Part shown: piece by piece, positions 54,448-64,000 of the stretch | How positions within the stretch are numbered: the stretch's first letter is position 1 | Layout of the letters: every line of letters begins with the position of its first letter | Origin: Gammaproteobacteria bacterium UBA5109 | Lineage (GTDB): Bacteria > Pseudomonadota > Gammaproteobacteria > Pseudomonadales > Pseudohongiellaceae | NCBI GenBank assembly: GCA_002414385.1 | Contig: DHZH01000001.1 | Span: 62,431-126,430 of the forward strand | Direction of reading: 5' to 3' | Length of the DNA stretch: 64,000 bases | Notes under the pieces: model-generated | Told to the model about the DNA's origin: nothing | The model's database searches: none | Seen by the model: the letters and a program-made list of their open reading frames with translations, nothing else | Made by a program: the position numbers and the translations under genes

Positions 54448-54606
54448 GAGATTCTCCGCTCGGGTTGATCCGGGAGTCAGGGTAAAACAGGATTTACGCT
54501 GAACCCCGGATATGAAATTAAAAAGCCTTGCTACCTACATAAGTCTTTATCTTTGGTATTTAAACCCCATATTGCATGGATAGATAGAAAATTAAGGACA
54601 TCTACT

Positions 54607-55110
54607 GTGCGCTTCGCTTTACTGATTTTTATTATTGTTCCGCTGGCTGAAATGCTGTTGCTGTTTGAAGTTGCAGAACGGGTTGGTGGCTGGACTACCC
54701 TGGGGCTGGTGGTATTGACGGCGGTTATCGGGATACAGATTCTCAAGCAACAGGGGCTGTCGACCCTGACCCGTGCCAACCAGCGCCTCAACAGTGGCGA
54801 AATGCCCGCACAGGAGATTGTGGAAGGACTGTTTCTGGCAGTGGGCGGGGCATTTCTACTGACCCCGGGTTTTATCACCGATACACTGGGATTTCTTTGT
54901 CTGATCGGGCCGACACGCCGGATGTTCGTCAAAATGCTGATCCGTTCGGGGAAAGTGGCCATGTGGCAGTCAGGTGACCAGCAACAGTTTTTCTACACTT
55001 CATATTCAGAACGTTCTCGCTCTGCCCGGGAGAAGGGCGATATATATGAGGGCGAATTCAAGGAAGACCCGCCGGACGATGAGAAGAATGACCGTCTGGG
55101 CCGGGATTAG
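54607..55110 (+). CDS. fxsA: membrane protein FxsA
   Basis: The 167-residue protein has FxsA features: IVPLAEMLLLFEVAERVGGW, GIQILKQQGL, and LLTPGFITDTLGFLCLIGP, with three to four membrane helices and a hydrophilic C-terminus. FxsA in E. coli affects exclusion of phage T7 by the F plasmid. Its position upstream of groES is conserved. It starts at GTG 54607 with AGGA nine bases upstream. Confidence 0.92.
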   Translation: MRFALLIFIIVPLAEMLLLFEVAERVGGWTTLGLVVLTAVIGIQILKQQGLSTLTRANQRLNSGEMPAQEIVEGLFLAVGGAFLLTPGFITDTLGFLCLIGPTRRMFVKMLIRSGKVAMWQSGDQQQFFYTSYSERSRSAREKGDIYEGEFKEDPPDDEKNDRLGRD

Positions 55111-55131
55111 AAAAAATTTTGTATTTGCCCA

Positions 55132-55158
55132 TTGAAATTACTGTATCCATCCCCATCT
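55132..55158 (+). promoter_or_regulatory. sigma-32 heat-shock promoter of groESL
   Basis: A -35 TTGAAA (55132-55137), 13-bp spacer, and -10 CCCCATCT (55151-55158) match the RpoH consensus (CTTGAAA, 11-16 bp, CCCCATNT). It lies about 135 bp before groES. The CCCC and a nearby GGGG could also pair. No CIRCE element is visible. Confidence 0.88.
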
Positions 55159-55292
55159 TGGGGTTTGAATCGGACTTCTTGCTCGCCAGGCGGCAAAAAG
55201 TTCATGATTTTTAATGATTTACGGCCAGTTGGCAGTAAGAACCAGCGGCCTTCTTTGATTTTATAAACCAGATAGTTTTGGAGAAACAAACT

Positions 55293-55583
55293 ATGAACAT
55301 TCGTCCTTTACAAGACCGAGTCGTGGTACGACGTCAGGAAGAAGAAACCACTACTGCCGGCGGCATCGTTTTACCGGGTTCGGCCGCAGAAAAACCCTCG
55401 CAGGGTGAAGTAGTCGCAGTAGGACCAGGGCGCATACTGGATAACGGAGATGCTCGTCCGGTTGATCTGAAAGTCGGCGACAAGGTTATTTTTGGTAAGT
55501 ATGCCAGCAACACCATCAAGCTTGGAGACGAAGAGCTTCTTATTCTCAACGAGAGCGAAATTTTTGGTGTTGTCGAAGACTAA
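55293..55583 (+). CDS. groES: co-chaperonin GroES
   Basis: The 96-residue protein matches Cpn10: [14 protein letters not shown], the mobile loop [21 protein letters not shown] that contacts GroEL, and the C-terminal [13 protein letters not shown]. It caps the GroEL ring. GGAG ten bases before ATG 55293. groEL follows 66 bp later. Confidence 0.99.
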   Translation: MNIRPLQDRVVVRRQEEETTTAGGIVLPGSAAEKPSQGEVVAVGPGRILDNGDARPVDLKVGDKVIFGKYASNTIKLGDEELLILNESEIFGVVED

Positions 55584-57296
<1,713 letters not shown>

Positions 57297-57317
57297 GTGC
57301 TGGCCATCGCCTGAAAA

Positions 57318-57354
57318 CAAAAAAGCCCCGCCAAGTGCGGGGCTTTTTTTTTTG
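57318..57354 (+). terminator. rho-independent terminator of groESL
   Basis: AAAGCCCCGC and GCGGGGCTTT pair around CAAGT and are followed by ten T residues. It lies 22 bp after the groEL stop. Confidence 0.95.
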
Positions 57355-57768
57355 GGGAGGAAAATTTTAGAAATCGAGAGGGTCTTTTAAGTCCCTTTTA
57401 GATAATGTGCCAAATACTTCAAAATTAGCGAATTTGAGTGTAATTAATCATCTCTTTGGTACGTTTTGGCTATCCCCTTTTTGTTTGTTTCCTTCCCAAA
57501 GCCGTCAACGTTCTCTTTTAAAATAAATAGGAAAAAAAGGCAGAATAGTTATCCATAACTTATCTTTTTCTGGTGTGATATATACCCCTATAAATGCGGC
57601 ACGCCAAGAGAATTCTATCCTTTGATATTTCATTATAATTATTCCAAGTGTAATTTTTAGCATTATCTATACGAGTTTTATTGACAGTGATTTGTCGAAA
57701 GCAGACATAAACCTATTTTAAAATTAGTTATTTAAAATATAATTTTTGATCAGTGGTTATTTCTGGAA
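57355..57768. other. AT-rich gene-free stretch
   Basis: About 410 bp of markedly AT-rich DNA between the groEL terminator and the convergent hydrolase gene. I see no coding frame, RNA gene or repeat. The composition shift marks the border between the conserved block and the variable gene set to the right. Confidence 0.55.
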
Positions 57769-58764
57769 CTAAGGAGCATTAAGTGACAGGAATTCGATTA
57801 CCTCAGGGACAAAATCTTCAGGTCTTGATATAAAAATCCAGTGATCTCCTTCTTCAAGCGTGATGAACTCAGCCTCTTCAATGCTGTTGGCCAGAAACCT
57901 GGCATTCTCGTAAGGTGCGTTACTGTCGGCGGTCCCGTGTACAAATAGTGTAGGGATTTCAAGAGACGCTGCATCACTTTGATCCAACTTAATGAATTTA
58001 TGTACATCATTATTTTGACCGTTTACTCTTTCAAGAGGATATGAAGTCCACATCATTCGCTTAAATATTTCCAGTTTTCCAGTGTCTTCCAGTACTCGGT
58101 TTCTGGTATCGCTATTGACCATTCCCATACCTTCCGCTAACAGGGTTTGCTCCGGGAACAAGCCGGCTATTTGCAACAAGACCCAGTATTCAAATGTTTC
58201 GCCAAAGAAGATATCTATCAGGTGTTCAGAAAAACTTGGCTCATAAACTACAGAGTCCTCATCCGGGATACTTCCAGATAATCCAAAAAGCTGAACTACG
58301 GCCCAGACTCTTTCAGGATATTGAGCCGCAAAGGCAAAGGCTGAAGGTGCTCCTCCGGAGCCGCCGATGAGGGCGACTTGCTCAATATTCAATGCATCCA
58401 TAAGTGCCAGATAGGAAGCGACTTCCTCATCAATGGTCTCTCCTGAGCTGCCTGGTGTGCGCAAATAGCCGGGCCGGGATACCGCCAGAATTGAAAATCC
58501 TGAAGATTCCAGTCTCTCACCGATGACCATGCCCTGGTCATAGCCGCCTGGGGTTCCGTGTAAGACAAGTATTGTCGGACCCTGTTCACCAATACGAGAA
58601 AATTCAATGACTCCTTGTTCAGTTTCAACAAGTTCGCTGCCTGCTTCCAGTGTAGCCAAGTATCTGTAGTTGGAAAAATGGTAAGTGCCAATAACAAGTA
58701 AATAGAGCAGTACGACGAGAGCCAGCAGACTCCATAAAACTCGCTTTATCCAAATCAGTATCAT
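57769..58764 (-). CDS. membrane-anchored alpha/beta hydrolase
   Basis: The 331-residue protein has an N-terminal membrane anchor (about 5-28) and an alpha/beta hydrolase domain: oxyanion HGTPGGYD, nucleophile elbow GGSGGAPS (Ser), acidic HGTADSNAP and catalytic His in EGDHWIF, so the triad looks complete. The substrate cannot be told. The active site would face the periplasm. It is separated from the next gene by about 117 bp. Confidence 0.85.
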   Translation of the reverse strand: MILIWIKRVLWSLLALVVLLYLLVIGTYHFSNYRYLATLEAGSELVETEQGVIEFSRIGEQGPTILVLHGTPGGYDQGMVIGERLESSGFSILAVSRPGYLRTPGSSGETIDEEVASYLALMDALNIEQVALIGGSGGAPSAFAFAAQYPERVWAVVQLFGLSGSIPDEDSVVYEPSFSEHLIDIFFGETFEYWVLLQIAGLFPEQTLLAEGMGMVNSDTRNRVLEDTGKLEIFKRMMWTSYPLERVNGQNNDVHKFIKLDQSDAASLEIPTLFVHGTADSNAPYENARFLANSIEEAEFITLEEGDHWIFISRPEDFVPEVIEFLSLNAP

Positions 58765-58881
58765 TACTTGGCTCTTTTACTTGGGATTTTTATGTGTCCC
58801 TTTAAATATCAAACATTCGTAAACTCATGTCTCCGATAAAAAGTAAGCAATATCCTGTAAGAAAAACTAAGAACCTGACAA

Positions 58882-60285
58882 TTAGTTCTGTTCCAATACA
58901 TAATGGCTGCCGGGCGATGCCACCCGCAGGATATTCCGTTCACCATCGGCACTTATCTCGAAATAAAAGTAGGTCAGATTGTTAAAAAAGGTATCATTTT
59001 CCAGAAAGTTAAGGGATTGCGGTTGTCCCTGGTTACCTTGCATGATGGGAATCGCCTCTAACTCCCCTTCGTTTATTTCTACCCTGATTACCAGTTCACC
59101 ACCCCTCACTGCTCCTCGATATTCACCGGTATACCGGGAAAGGGGGCCTGTAAAAGACGCTGGTTCCAGCTCATGCCTGGTACCGAACAGGTGTTCTCCA
59201 ATCTGATCGGTAATAGCGCCGGGTCCGGGAGGAGCCAGTGCATTCTGCAGAACAACCACTGTTACATCATCATCAGGATAATACCGCGCAAATGAAAGGA
59301 ATCCGTCGATGCCTCCACTATGCTCAATGACTCTGCCTGTCGTATGCATATAGTGGCCGACTCCCATTGCGTATCGGAGCGGCCATCCGTCAGCAAGCGT
59401 CAGCGGAGTAATCAGGACTTCATACATGTCCTGGGAAAGCACTTCACCCTGATGCAAAGCATGATTCCATGACAGAATATCGGAAACAGTGGAGCACAGT
59501 GAGCCGGCCGAGTAGGGCCAGGTATGGTCATGGTAACGTGCCATCTGGAATCCATCGGGAGTATATTGATAACCTGTTGCCTTGTTCCGGACAATCTCCG
59601 TGTTGCTGCAGTAAGTAGTATTTTCAAGTCCGGCCAGTGGATAAACATTTTCTTCCAGATATTCCGCATAACCCTGGCCACTGACTCTTTCGATAATATG
59701 CCCCAGCAACATATAAGCTGAATTGTTGTAAATTTGCGCAAATCCGGGTTCAAATTCGAAAGGGTACTCTTCAAGCATGCGGAACACTTCCGTGCGTTCT
59801 CCAGCCTGAGTGCTCAATTCAAAAAACTCCGGGATTTCAGTTATTCCCTGTATCCCTGAGGTATGATCCATCAAGCGACGCACTGATACTCGCCTGCCTT
59901 GAGTATCGAAGTCAGGCAGATATTCCCCGATGTCAGCATCAAGATTAACAAGCCCCTGTTCAGCCAGTTGTAAAACAGCCACCGAAGTAAACTGCTTTGT
60001 CAGTGAGCCTACCTCGTGTACCGCATCCATGGGCATTGGAACCTGCCATTCCAGATTGGCATAGCCATAACTTTTCTTTAAAAGAACTTCATCACCGCGC
60101 GTGACGCCGATACTCAATCCTGCCAGGGTGGAGCCGACATACTCTTCAGCGAGTGAGTCGGTAAATACTTCAAGACCGGCCGTTCGGGGCTGGGCAAAGG
60201 CATTGCTGGATAAGAGAAAAACAGTGAGACAAAGAGTGAGCGGGTGAAAGGAATATTCGGGTTTGGCTTTGCGCATTTGAAACAC
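58882..60285 (-). CDS. exported beta-lactamase-fold serine hydrolase (class C-like / esterase)
   Basis: The 467-residue protein has a signal peptide (about 12-31, ending AFA), then a class C beta-lactamase/D-aminopeptidase-like domain (about 40-370) with the nucleophile motif SLTK (94-97), Y-x-N as YNN in IYNNSAY, and HSGG in place of KTG, followed by a C-terminal lipocalin-like domain (about 385-465). HSGG-type members are usually esterases or peptidases rather than true beta-lactamases. ATG 60276 three codons in is an alternative start. Confidence 0.85.
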   Translation of the reverse strand: MFQMRKAKPEYSFHPLTLCLTVFLLSSNAFAQPRTAGLEVFTDSLAEEYVGSTLAGLSIGVTRGDEVLLKKSYGYANLEWQVPMPMDAVHEVGSLTKQFTSVAVLQLAEQGLVNLDADIGEYLPDFDTQGRRVSVRRLMDHTSGIQGITEIPEFFELSTQAGERTEVFRMLEEYPFEFEPGFAQIYNNSAYMLLGHIIERVSGQGYAEYLEENVYPLAGLENTTYCSNTEIVRNKATGYQYTPDGFQMARYHDHTWPYSAGSLCSTVSDILSWNHALHQGEVLSQDMYEVLITPLTLADGWPLRYAMGVGHYMHTTGRVIEHSGGIDGFLSFARYYPDDDVTVVVLQNALAPPGPGAITDQIGEHLFGTRHELEPASFTGPLSRYTGEYRGAVRGGELVIRVEINEGELEAIPIMQGNQGQPQSLNFLENDTFFNNLTYFYFEISADGERNILRVASPGSHYVLEQN

Positions 60286-60309
60286 CTGTGTTTTGGTTGA
60301 TTATTATAA

Positions 60310-60930
60310 TTATTCGACGATGACTATCATAAAACCATGCTCTCCTTGGTAAGCCACAAATGGAAGCCAGGGGGATTCCGGTACAAAGTCTGAAGGTGCA
60401 CCGACATCGTCATTGGTCAGATCAGGTGCATAGAACATCAGGTGAGGAGGGAAGGACTCAACTTCACCGCTTGCAGGATTATAATTTTGAATTTCATCAC
60501 TGAGCATGTAGGCAATACCCGGACGGGATGGAGCTGTAAATTCACCTGCAATAAATTTTTCTTCAACCAAAGCCTGAATTTCATCAACAGGTACGCCTTG
60601 ATGTAAAAGGTTGCCGAAGAAAACCACCTTGGGAAGTATGGTTCTGCTTCCTTCAGCATCATAGCAGGTTGGCTTGAGGTTAAATGGATGGTCTCTGTTG
60701 ATAATGCAGGTAAAGTTGTTCTCGGAAACTTTAATCTGCCGGTAACCCTCGGTAGTTAAAACCCAAATTCCGGCTCCATCTCTCAGGTGTTCCGGTGCAG
60801 CACTCAGGGCAATTCTGATTTCCTCATTCTGTTCCAGTAATTCCGGTTTTAAACTGTTCCCTGTCTGAGCTAAAGCGAGAGGAATAGAAAAAACCAGTAT
60901 GAATGAAGTTATTATGGCCTTATATCGCAT
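60310..60930 (-). CDS. secreted protein of unknown function
   Basis: The 206-residue protein has a clear signal peptide (FILVFSIPLALA, cleavage after about residue 21) and a mature domain with two Cys (CIINRDHPFNLKPTC) that may form a disulphide. Segments such as DGAGIWVLTTEGYRQIKVSEN and the final GFMIVIVE suggest a compact beta-rich fold. I do not recognise the family. It lies 24 bp upstream of the serine hydrolase on the same strand and is likely co-transcribed. Confidence 0.7.
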   Translation of the reverse strand: MRYKAIITSFILVFSIPLALAQTGNSLKPELLEQNEEIRIALSAAPEHLRDGAGIWVLTTEGYRQIKVSENNFTCIINRDHPFNLKPTCYDAEGSRTILPKVVFFGNLLHQGVPVDEIQALVEEKFIAGEFTAPSRPGIAYMLSDEIQNYNPASGEVESFPPHLMFYAPDLTNDDVGAPSDFVPESPWLPFVAYQGEHGFMIVIVE

Positions 60931-60980
60931 GGGAATCCTGATCCATTTTGTGTAATTTGCTACCAGGCATAGCTGTCAAA

Positions 60981-61547
60981 TCACTCCGGGATACGCTCCA
61001 AATGCTGCCAACGGTAAAACTGCCATGTTTCTCCACCGTCAAGAGACTGTTCCTGCTTAATTTTAATGTAGTTTTGCCTTTGCTCTGTGGTCGTGACCCG
61101 CATGGTGAATTGCCGTCCATCCGGCAGAGTGATCGGATCCATCACGGTTACGCTGGTTAAAGGGTCAACCGATAATTTGTAATGGCTTCCGTCAGGTGTC
61201 ACATCGTACATGTAAATTAAATTATCCTGTTCATTGAAATACCTGAAAGTATGGGTTTTAGTATCATTACTTGTGATATCTGTTGTCATCAGATAAACAT
61301 TGGGCGGGTTTATCACTTCAAAGGTTTCAAAACCTTCCAGTACCGTTACGAGTTCACCGTTTTCATCAAGCTCTTCCCAGTAAGTACGCCATTTCCCGGC
61401 TTCAAAAGCCAGCTGTTCCAGGGCAATGGACCTTATATCTGCTTCTTCGTTAGCGGATTGAGCTGGAGCGACATTGTTCTGCAACAATGCTGGCAGGAGC
61501 AGCAGGTTGTAAAAAAAGGCTTTCCTGAATTTTATTAATGTAGGCAT
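60981..61547 (-). CDS. secreted protein, DUF1579-like lipocalin-type
   Basis: The 188-residue protein has a signal peptide (hydrophobic 10-25, then APAQS) and a mature domain with LEQLAFEAGKWRTYWEELDENGEL, resembling DUF1579 and related lipocalin-like domains (fatty-ligand or heme-like barrels). The resemblance is weak and the function unknown. Co-directional with the genes on either side; 50 bp before the next gene downstream. Confidence 0.6.
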   Translation of the reverse strand: MPTLIKFRKAFFYNLLLLPALLQNNVAPAQSANEEADIRSIALEQLAFEAGKWRTYWEELDENGELVTVLEGFETFEVINPPNVYLMTTDITSNDTKTHTFRYFNEQDNLIYMYDVTPDGSHYKLSVDPLTSVTVMDPITLPDGRQFTMRVTTTEQRQNYIKIKQEQSLDGGETWQFYRWQHLERIPE

Positions 61548-61627
61548 AAGTTGCTCCTCTGATTTAAAGCGATTTAATTTACAGCACTGCTCTCCTAATT
61601 CTCAATTCCTTGGTGGTTCAATAAAAA

Positions 61628-61661
61628 GGTGTCAGAGTATTGGTGATAAGTCTGACCCTGG
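61628..61661. repeat. imperfect hairpin repeat GTCAGAG...CTGAC, copy 1
   Basis: GGTGTCAGAGTATT, then TAAGTCTGACCC, forms an imperfect stem. The same GTGTCAGAG motif recurs in a perfect hairpin at 62820-62852, on the other side of the DUF6152 gene. Confidence 0.55.
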
Positions 61662-61683
61662 ACAGTATTACATGACGCACAGA

Positions 61684-62721
61684 CTAGTATTCCCGCTCGA
61701 GGCATTCATAGGGATTCACCCTCATGTGGGGCAGCCAGACAAAATACTTGTTCAGCTCAAATGGCTCGGTGAAATACACCGGGTCGGTAACGGTAAGGCT
61801 GTAATCCATGCGCTGGAAATCGGCAGCGGGCATGAAGCGTTCGACTACTGTGATCTGATCGCTCTGGCCTTCACCCGTTGGGCCAAAATATCCGGCCTTT
61901 ATATGATCGGTTTCCACCACAAGGGTTTTGCCTTCCCAGTGACCACGGGAAAAACCAAACAGGCTATGTTCCTCGGGTGCGACGGCATTCGGGTCCATAT
62001 GAATAATCCGCAGGCTGTCATATTCTTCAATACGCATTTCGATCGTGTCCCCGACCTGGACGAATTCGATGGGGAAGGGGGTCATCATGATCAGCGGCGT
62101 GCCTTTGGTGCCGCATTGCAGTAATTCATTGTCAGCAGCGTCCCACTGTGCCAGGAAGGCTTCTCCGGCTTCATTCAGCGGATAACCGCCGGTAAACATC
62201 GGGAATGCCGCACGGTCATTCATGATGGTACTCCAGGTGCGAAAAATACCGTCGGCATTGGCGATGGCGGCCTGGGTAAAGGCATCATCCTCATCATCAT
62301 TAATGTAGCCGACCAGGTTGCCGGCTTTGCCGGCAGGAAAGTAAGGCGAACGAGTACCGAAATCAAATTCATAACCGCTGGAAAGCAGGATATTACTGGC
62401 AAGAATTTCATTTCTGCCGCGTGATGAAGGCGAACCGGCAACAGTTACCTCGTCGCCGACCTGAATGGCGTCACCGGTAATCCCCCGGTTACGCATAACA
62501 CTGATGGCAGCTGTTTCAGCACTGTATTGCACGATATTGCCGGATTCATCTTCTACATCAAAAACAATGAAGCCATGGGGGTTGCGCCATGAAACGGCGG
62601 TGATGGTTCCTTCGAGTTCTATGGTGACGTCAGTGTCAAAAAGTCCGACGTTACTGTGGTGGGCTAATGCGGGGTTGGTGAATGCAAAAATAGTCGAGAA
62701 AATTATTATTATTTTTTTCAT
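61684..62721 (-). CDS. DUF6152 family exported protein
   Basis: The 345-residue protein has a signal peptide (FAFTNPALAHHS) and, directly after cleavage, HHSNVGLFDTD and an OB-like N-terminal domain (about 25-110: ELEGTITAVSWRNPHGFIVFDV), the pattern of DUF6152. The C-terminal part (about 160-340) contains EYDSLRIIHMDPNA and GFSRGHWEGKTLVVET. The N-terminal HH suggests metal binding. Function unknown. It is flanked on both sides by hairpin repeats. Confidence 0.7.
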   Translation of the reverse strand: MKKIIIIFSTIFAFTNPALAHHSNVGLFDTDVTIELEGTITAVSWRNPHGFIVFDVEDESGNIVQYSAETAAISVMRNRGITGDAIQVGDEVTVAGSPSSRGRNEILASNILLSSGYEFDFGTRSPYFPAGKAGNLVGYINDDEDDAFTQAAIANADGIFRTWSTIMNDRAAFPMFTGGYPLNEAGEAFLAQWDAADNELLQCGTKGTPLIMMTPFPIEFVQVGDTIEMRIEEYDSLRIIHMDPNAVAPEEHSLFGFSRGHWEGKTLVVETDHIKAGYFGPTGEGQSDQITVVERFMPAADFQRMDYSLTVTDPVYFTEPFELNKYFVWLPHMRVNPYECLEREY

Positions 62722-62819
62722 TGTCTCTGTCCTTTAGGGCTTGTTACTGCATGAATGAACTTCCTTCTTGTTAAATCGTGATCAGGCCTGGATTGATATT
62801 AAGGGTGTAGAAATAAACA

Positions 62820-62852
62820 GTGTCAGAGTAAATCCACGATTTACTCTGACAC
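62820..62852. repeat. perfect 15-bp hairpin repeat GTGTCAGAG..., copy 2
   Basis: GTGTCAGAGTAAATC (62820-62834), loop CAC, and its exact complement (62838-62852). It lies ten bases after the stop of the downstream hydrolase gene, so it may also act as an mRNA 3' end structure, though no T-tract follows on that strand. GTCAGAGTAAA-type palindromes resemble repeats linked to REP-type transposases. Confidence 0.8.
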
Positions 62853-62862
62853 CAGTTCAGTT

Positions 62863-63945
62863 TTATTTGTCGGAGCTGTCTTCGATATCCTCGGCCAGTT
62901 CAATAAATAGATCCGCATACTCAGCAGAGTCGAGCTGGGCCATGGCAAAGTGTCCGCCACCTTCCAGGCCGCGATCAGGCATGTATACACCAGTGGCATC
63001 AACACCAGCCTGCTGCCAGGCTGCTACCTGGCAATTGAGCGGTTGCGAAGAGCCGCCGCCCAGACCGCGTTCCGAGACGACCAGTGTCAGCGGGAAATCC
63101 TCAAAGTTCACCAGCTGGCTCGGATTGCTGCCTTGCATGGGGCAACCCATTTGTTCAACCGGGCTGAAGTTTGCGGGGAGGGCTGGAGAGGTTTCCCAAT
63201 TGCTGATGGCTGGAGGTGCATTTCCACCGGGACCACCACCTGATGCAATCGGATTGGCACCGGCTGCTTCAAAGGCAATGATACCTACAACATTGTCAGC
63301 GTTCTTGTCCGGGACCAGAAAAGTACTGCCACCACCGGCGGAGTGCGCAATCAGGATAGCCGGGCCGATTTCATCCAGCAGGGCAGAAATGGCTTCGGCG
63401 GCAATTTCATTTCCACAATAGGCAGCAGTGGCTGAACTGGCAGCCCAGCCGACTACGGCATCATTGGTTGGGGTTGGGTCACCACCCGGCCAGACATCTG
63501 CGTCAGCCGTTGAAAGAAATGAAATTATCCCGGTATTGGCATAACCGCTGGCCGACATACCGTTACTGCTGCAGCTCGGGTTACTTTGTGAGCGACCGTG
63601 TCCCGGGCGATCAATAACGTAGACATCCCAGCCGTCGGCGACAAAATAATCCGCCCAGCCATCACGGCCATCCGGGGTTTCCAGCCAGTCTGTGCCCTGG
63701 CCGCCACCACCGTGAATCATCACGATGGGGTATTCATGTTCGCGTTCAGCAGGCAGCATGTATTGTACAAACATCGGATTCAGTACATTAAGCGTACCGT
63801 CTTCCTGTGCTTCAGTACTGTAGGCGATAAATTTAGAACCAAAGTCGCGTAATTCCAGTGTTCCTGCTTCTCCACCGGCTAAAACCTGAGCAGAGCACAG
63901 AAAAGCACCCAGGCTCAGGATTGACGTTCTGATGATTGTTTTCAT
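62863..63945 (-). CDS. secreted alpha/beta hydrolase
   Basis: The 360-residue protein has a signal peptide (SILSLGAFLCSAQVLAG) and an alpha/beta hydrolase fold with HGGGGQGTDW (oxyanion), DRPGHGRSQ, nucleophile AHSAGG and C-terminal GGGHFAMA with the catalytic His. Four or more Cys in the mature part may form disulphides, including CSS and CGN segments. The large lid insertion rich in Gly and Pro (about 225-260) is unusual. Substrate unknown. The gene is complete; its start is 55 bases from the right edge of the window. Confidence 0.85.
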   Translation of the reverse strand: MKTIIRTSILSLGAFLCSAQVLAGGEAGTLELRDFGSKFIAYSTEAQEDGTLNVLNPMFVQYMLPAEREHEYPIVMIHGGGGQGTDWLETPDGRDGWADYFVADGWDVYVIDRPGHGRSQSNPSCSSNGMSASGYANTGIISFLSTADADVWPGGDPTPTNDAVVGWAASSATAAYCGNEIAAEAISALLDEIGPAILIAHSAGGGSTFLVPDKNADNVVGIIAFEAAGANPIASGGGPGGNAPPAISNWETSPALPANFSPVEQMGCPMQGSNPSQLVNFEDFPLTLVVSERGLGGGSSQPLNCQVAAWQQAGVDATGVYMPDRGLEGGGHFAMAQLDSAEYADLFIELAEDIEDSSDK

Positions 63946-64000
63946 GGTATTTCCTTTCGATTCGAAATTGAAAAAATGAGAGCTATTGTGTCGTTCCTGT

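Overview
The window is chromosomal DNA of a Gram-negative gammaproteobacterium. The evidence is a complete division and cell-wall (dcw) cluster with a meso-diaminopimelate-type MurE, lpxC, type IV pilus genes, the sspAB and lpoA-yraN-diaA-dolP sets, and gene order closest to the Pseudomonadales (lpxC-M23 peptidase-secA-argJ-mutT; coaE-pilD-pilC-pilB/pilA...nadC-ampD). No species name can be supported from the sequence alone.

Layout. 1-2.6 kb: the end of a fused cytochrome b/cytochrome c1 gene, then sspA-sspB. 2.6-8.2 kb: dolP, diaA, yraN and lpoA on the minus strand and rsmI divergent on the plus strand, the classic yra locus, but with a phoH-type ATPase gene inserted between yraN and diaA in the opposite orientation. 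8.2-9.2 kb: two small membrane proteins resembling DUF6644, the first apparently using a CTG start. 9.6-9.94 kb: RNase P RNA. 10.2-27.2 kb: the dcw cluster mraZ-rsmH-ftsL-ftsI-murE-murF-mraY-murD-ftsW-murG-murC-ddlB-ftsQ-ftsA-ftsZ, tightly packed with many 4-bp overlaps, preceded by four GTGG repeats at exact 11-bp spacing (MraZ operator). A 264-bp transposase-less inverted-repeat element (MITE-like) sits in the ftsZ stop codon, followed by lpxC, an M23 peptidase, secA, argJ, mutT and, convergent, yacG-coaE-pilD-pilC-pilB.

39.3-46.7 kb: pilA with a sigma-54 promoter, followed by an accessory cluster between pilA and nadC: a GT-C/TPR membrane protein, a dolichyl-phosphate-mannose-synthase-like glycosyltransferase, a flippase-like UPF0104 membrane protein, an HPr-kinase-like P-loop protein, a methyltransferase and a GT4 glycosyltransferase. 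I infer a pilin or surface glycosylation function. 46.7-53 kb: nadC, ampD and the pyruvate dehydrogenase genes aceE and aceF, with a pair of palindromic operators upstream of aceE and a REP pair between the two genes. 53.2-57.3 kb: yajQ, a GNAT acetyltransferase, a DUF2789 protein, fxsA, and groES-groEL behind a well-matching sigma-32 promoter.

57.3-64 kb: an AT-rich gap and then six minus-strand genes, mostly for exported proteins: two alpha/beta hydrolases, a beta-lactamase-fold serine hydrolase, two unknown secreted proteins and a DUF6152 protein flanked by hairpin repeats. This is the least conserved part of the window.

The points most worth a second look are the element in the ftsZ stop codon, the pilA-nadC island with its HprK-like ATPase, the aceE operator pair, the b-c1 fusion and the Pho-box-like repeat in front of phoH.
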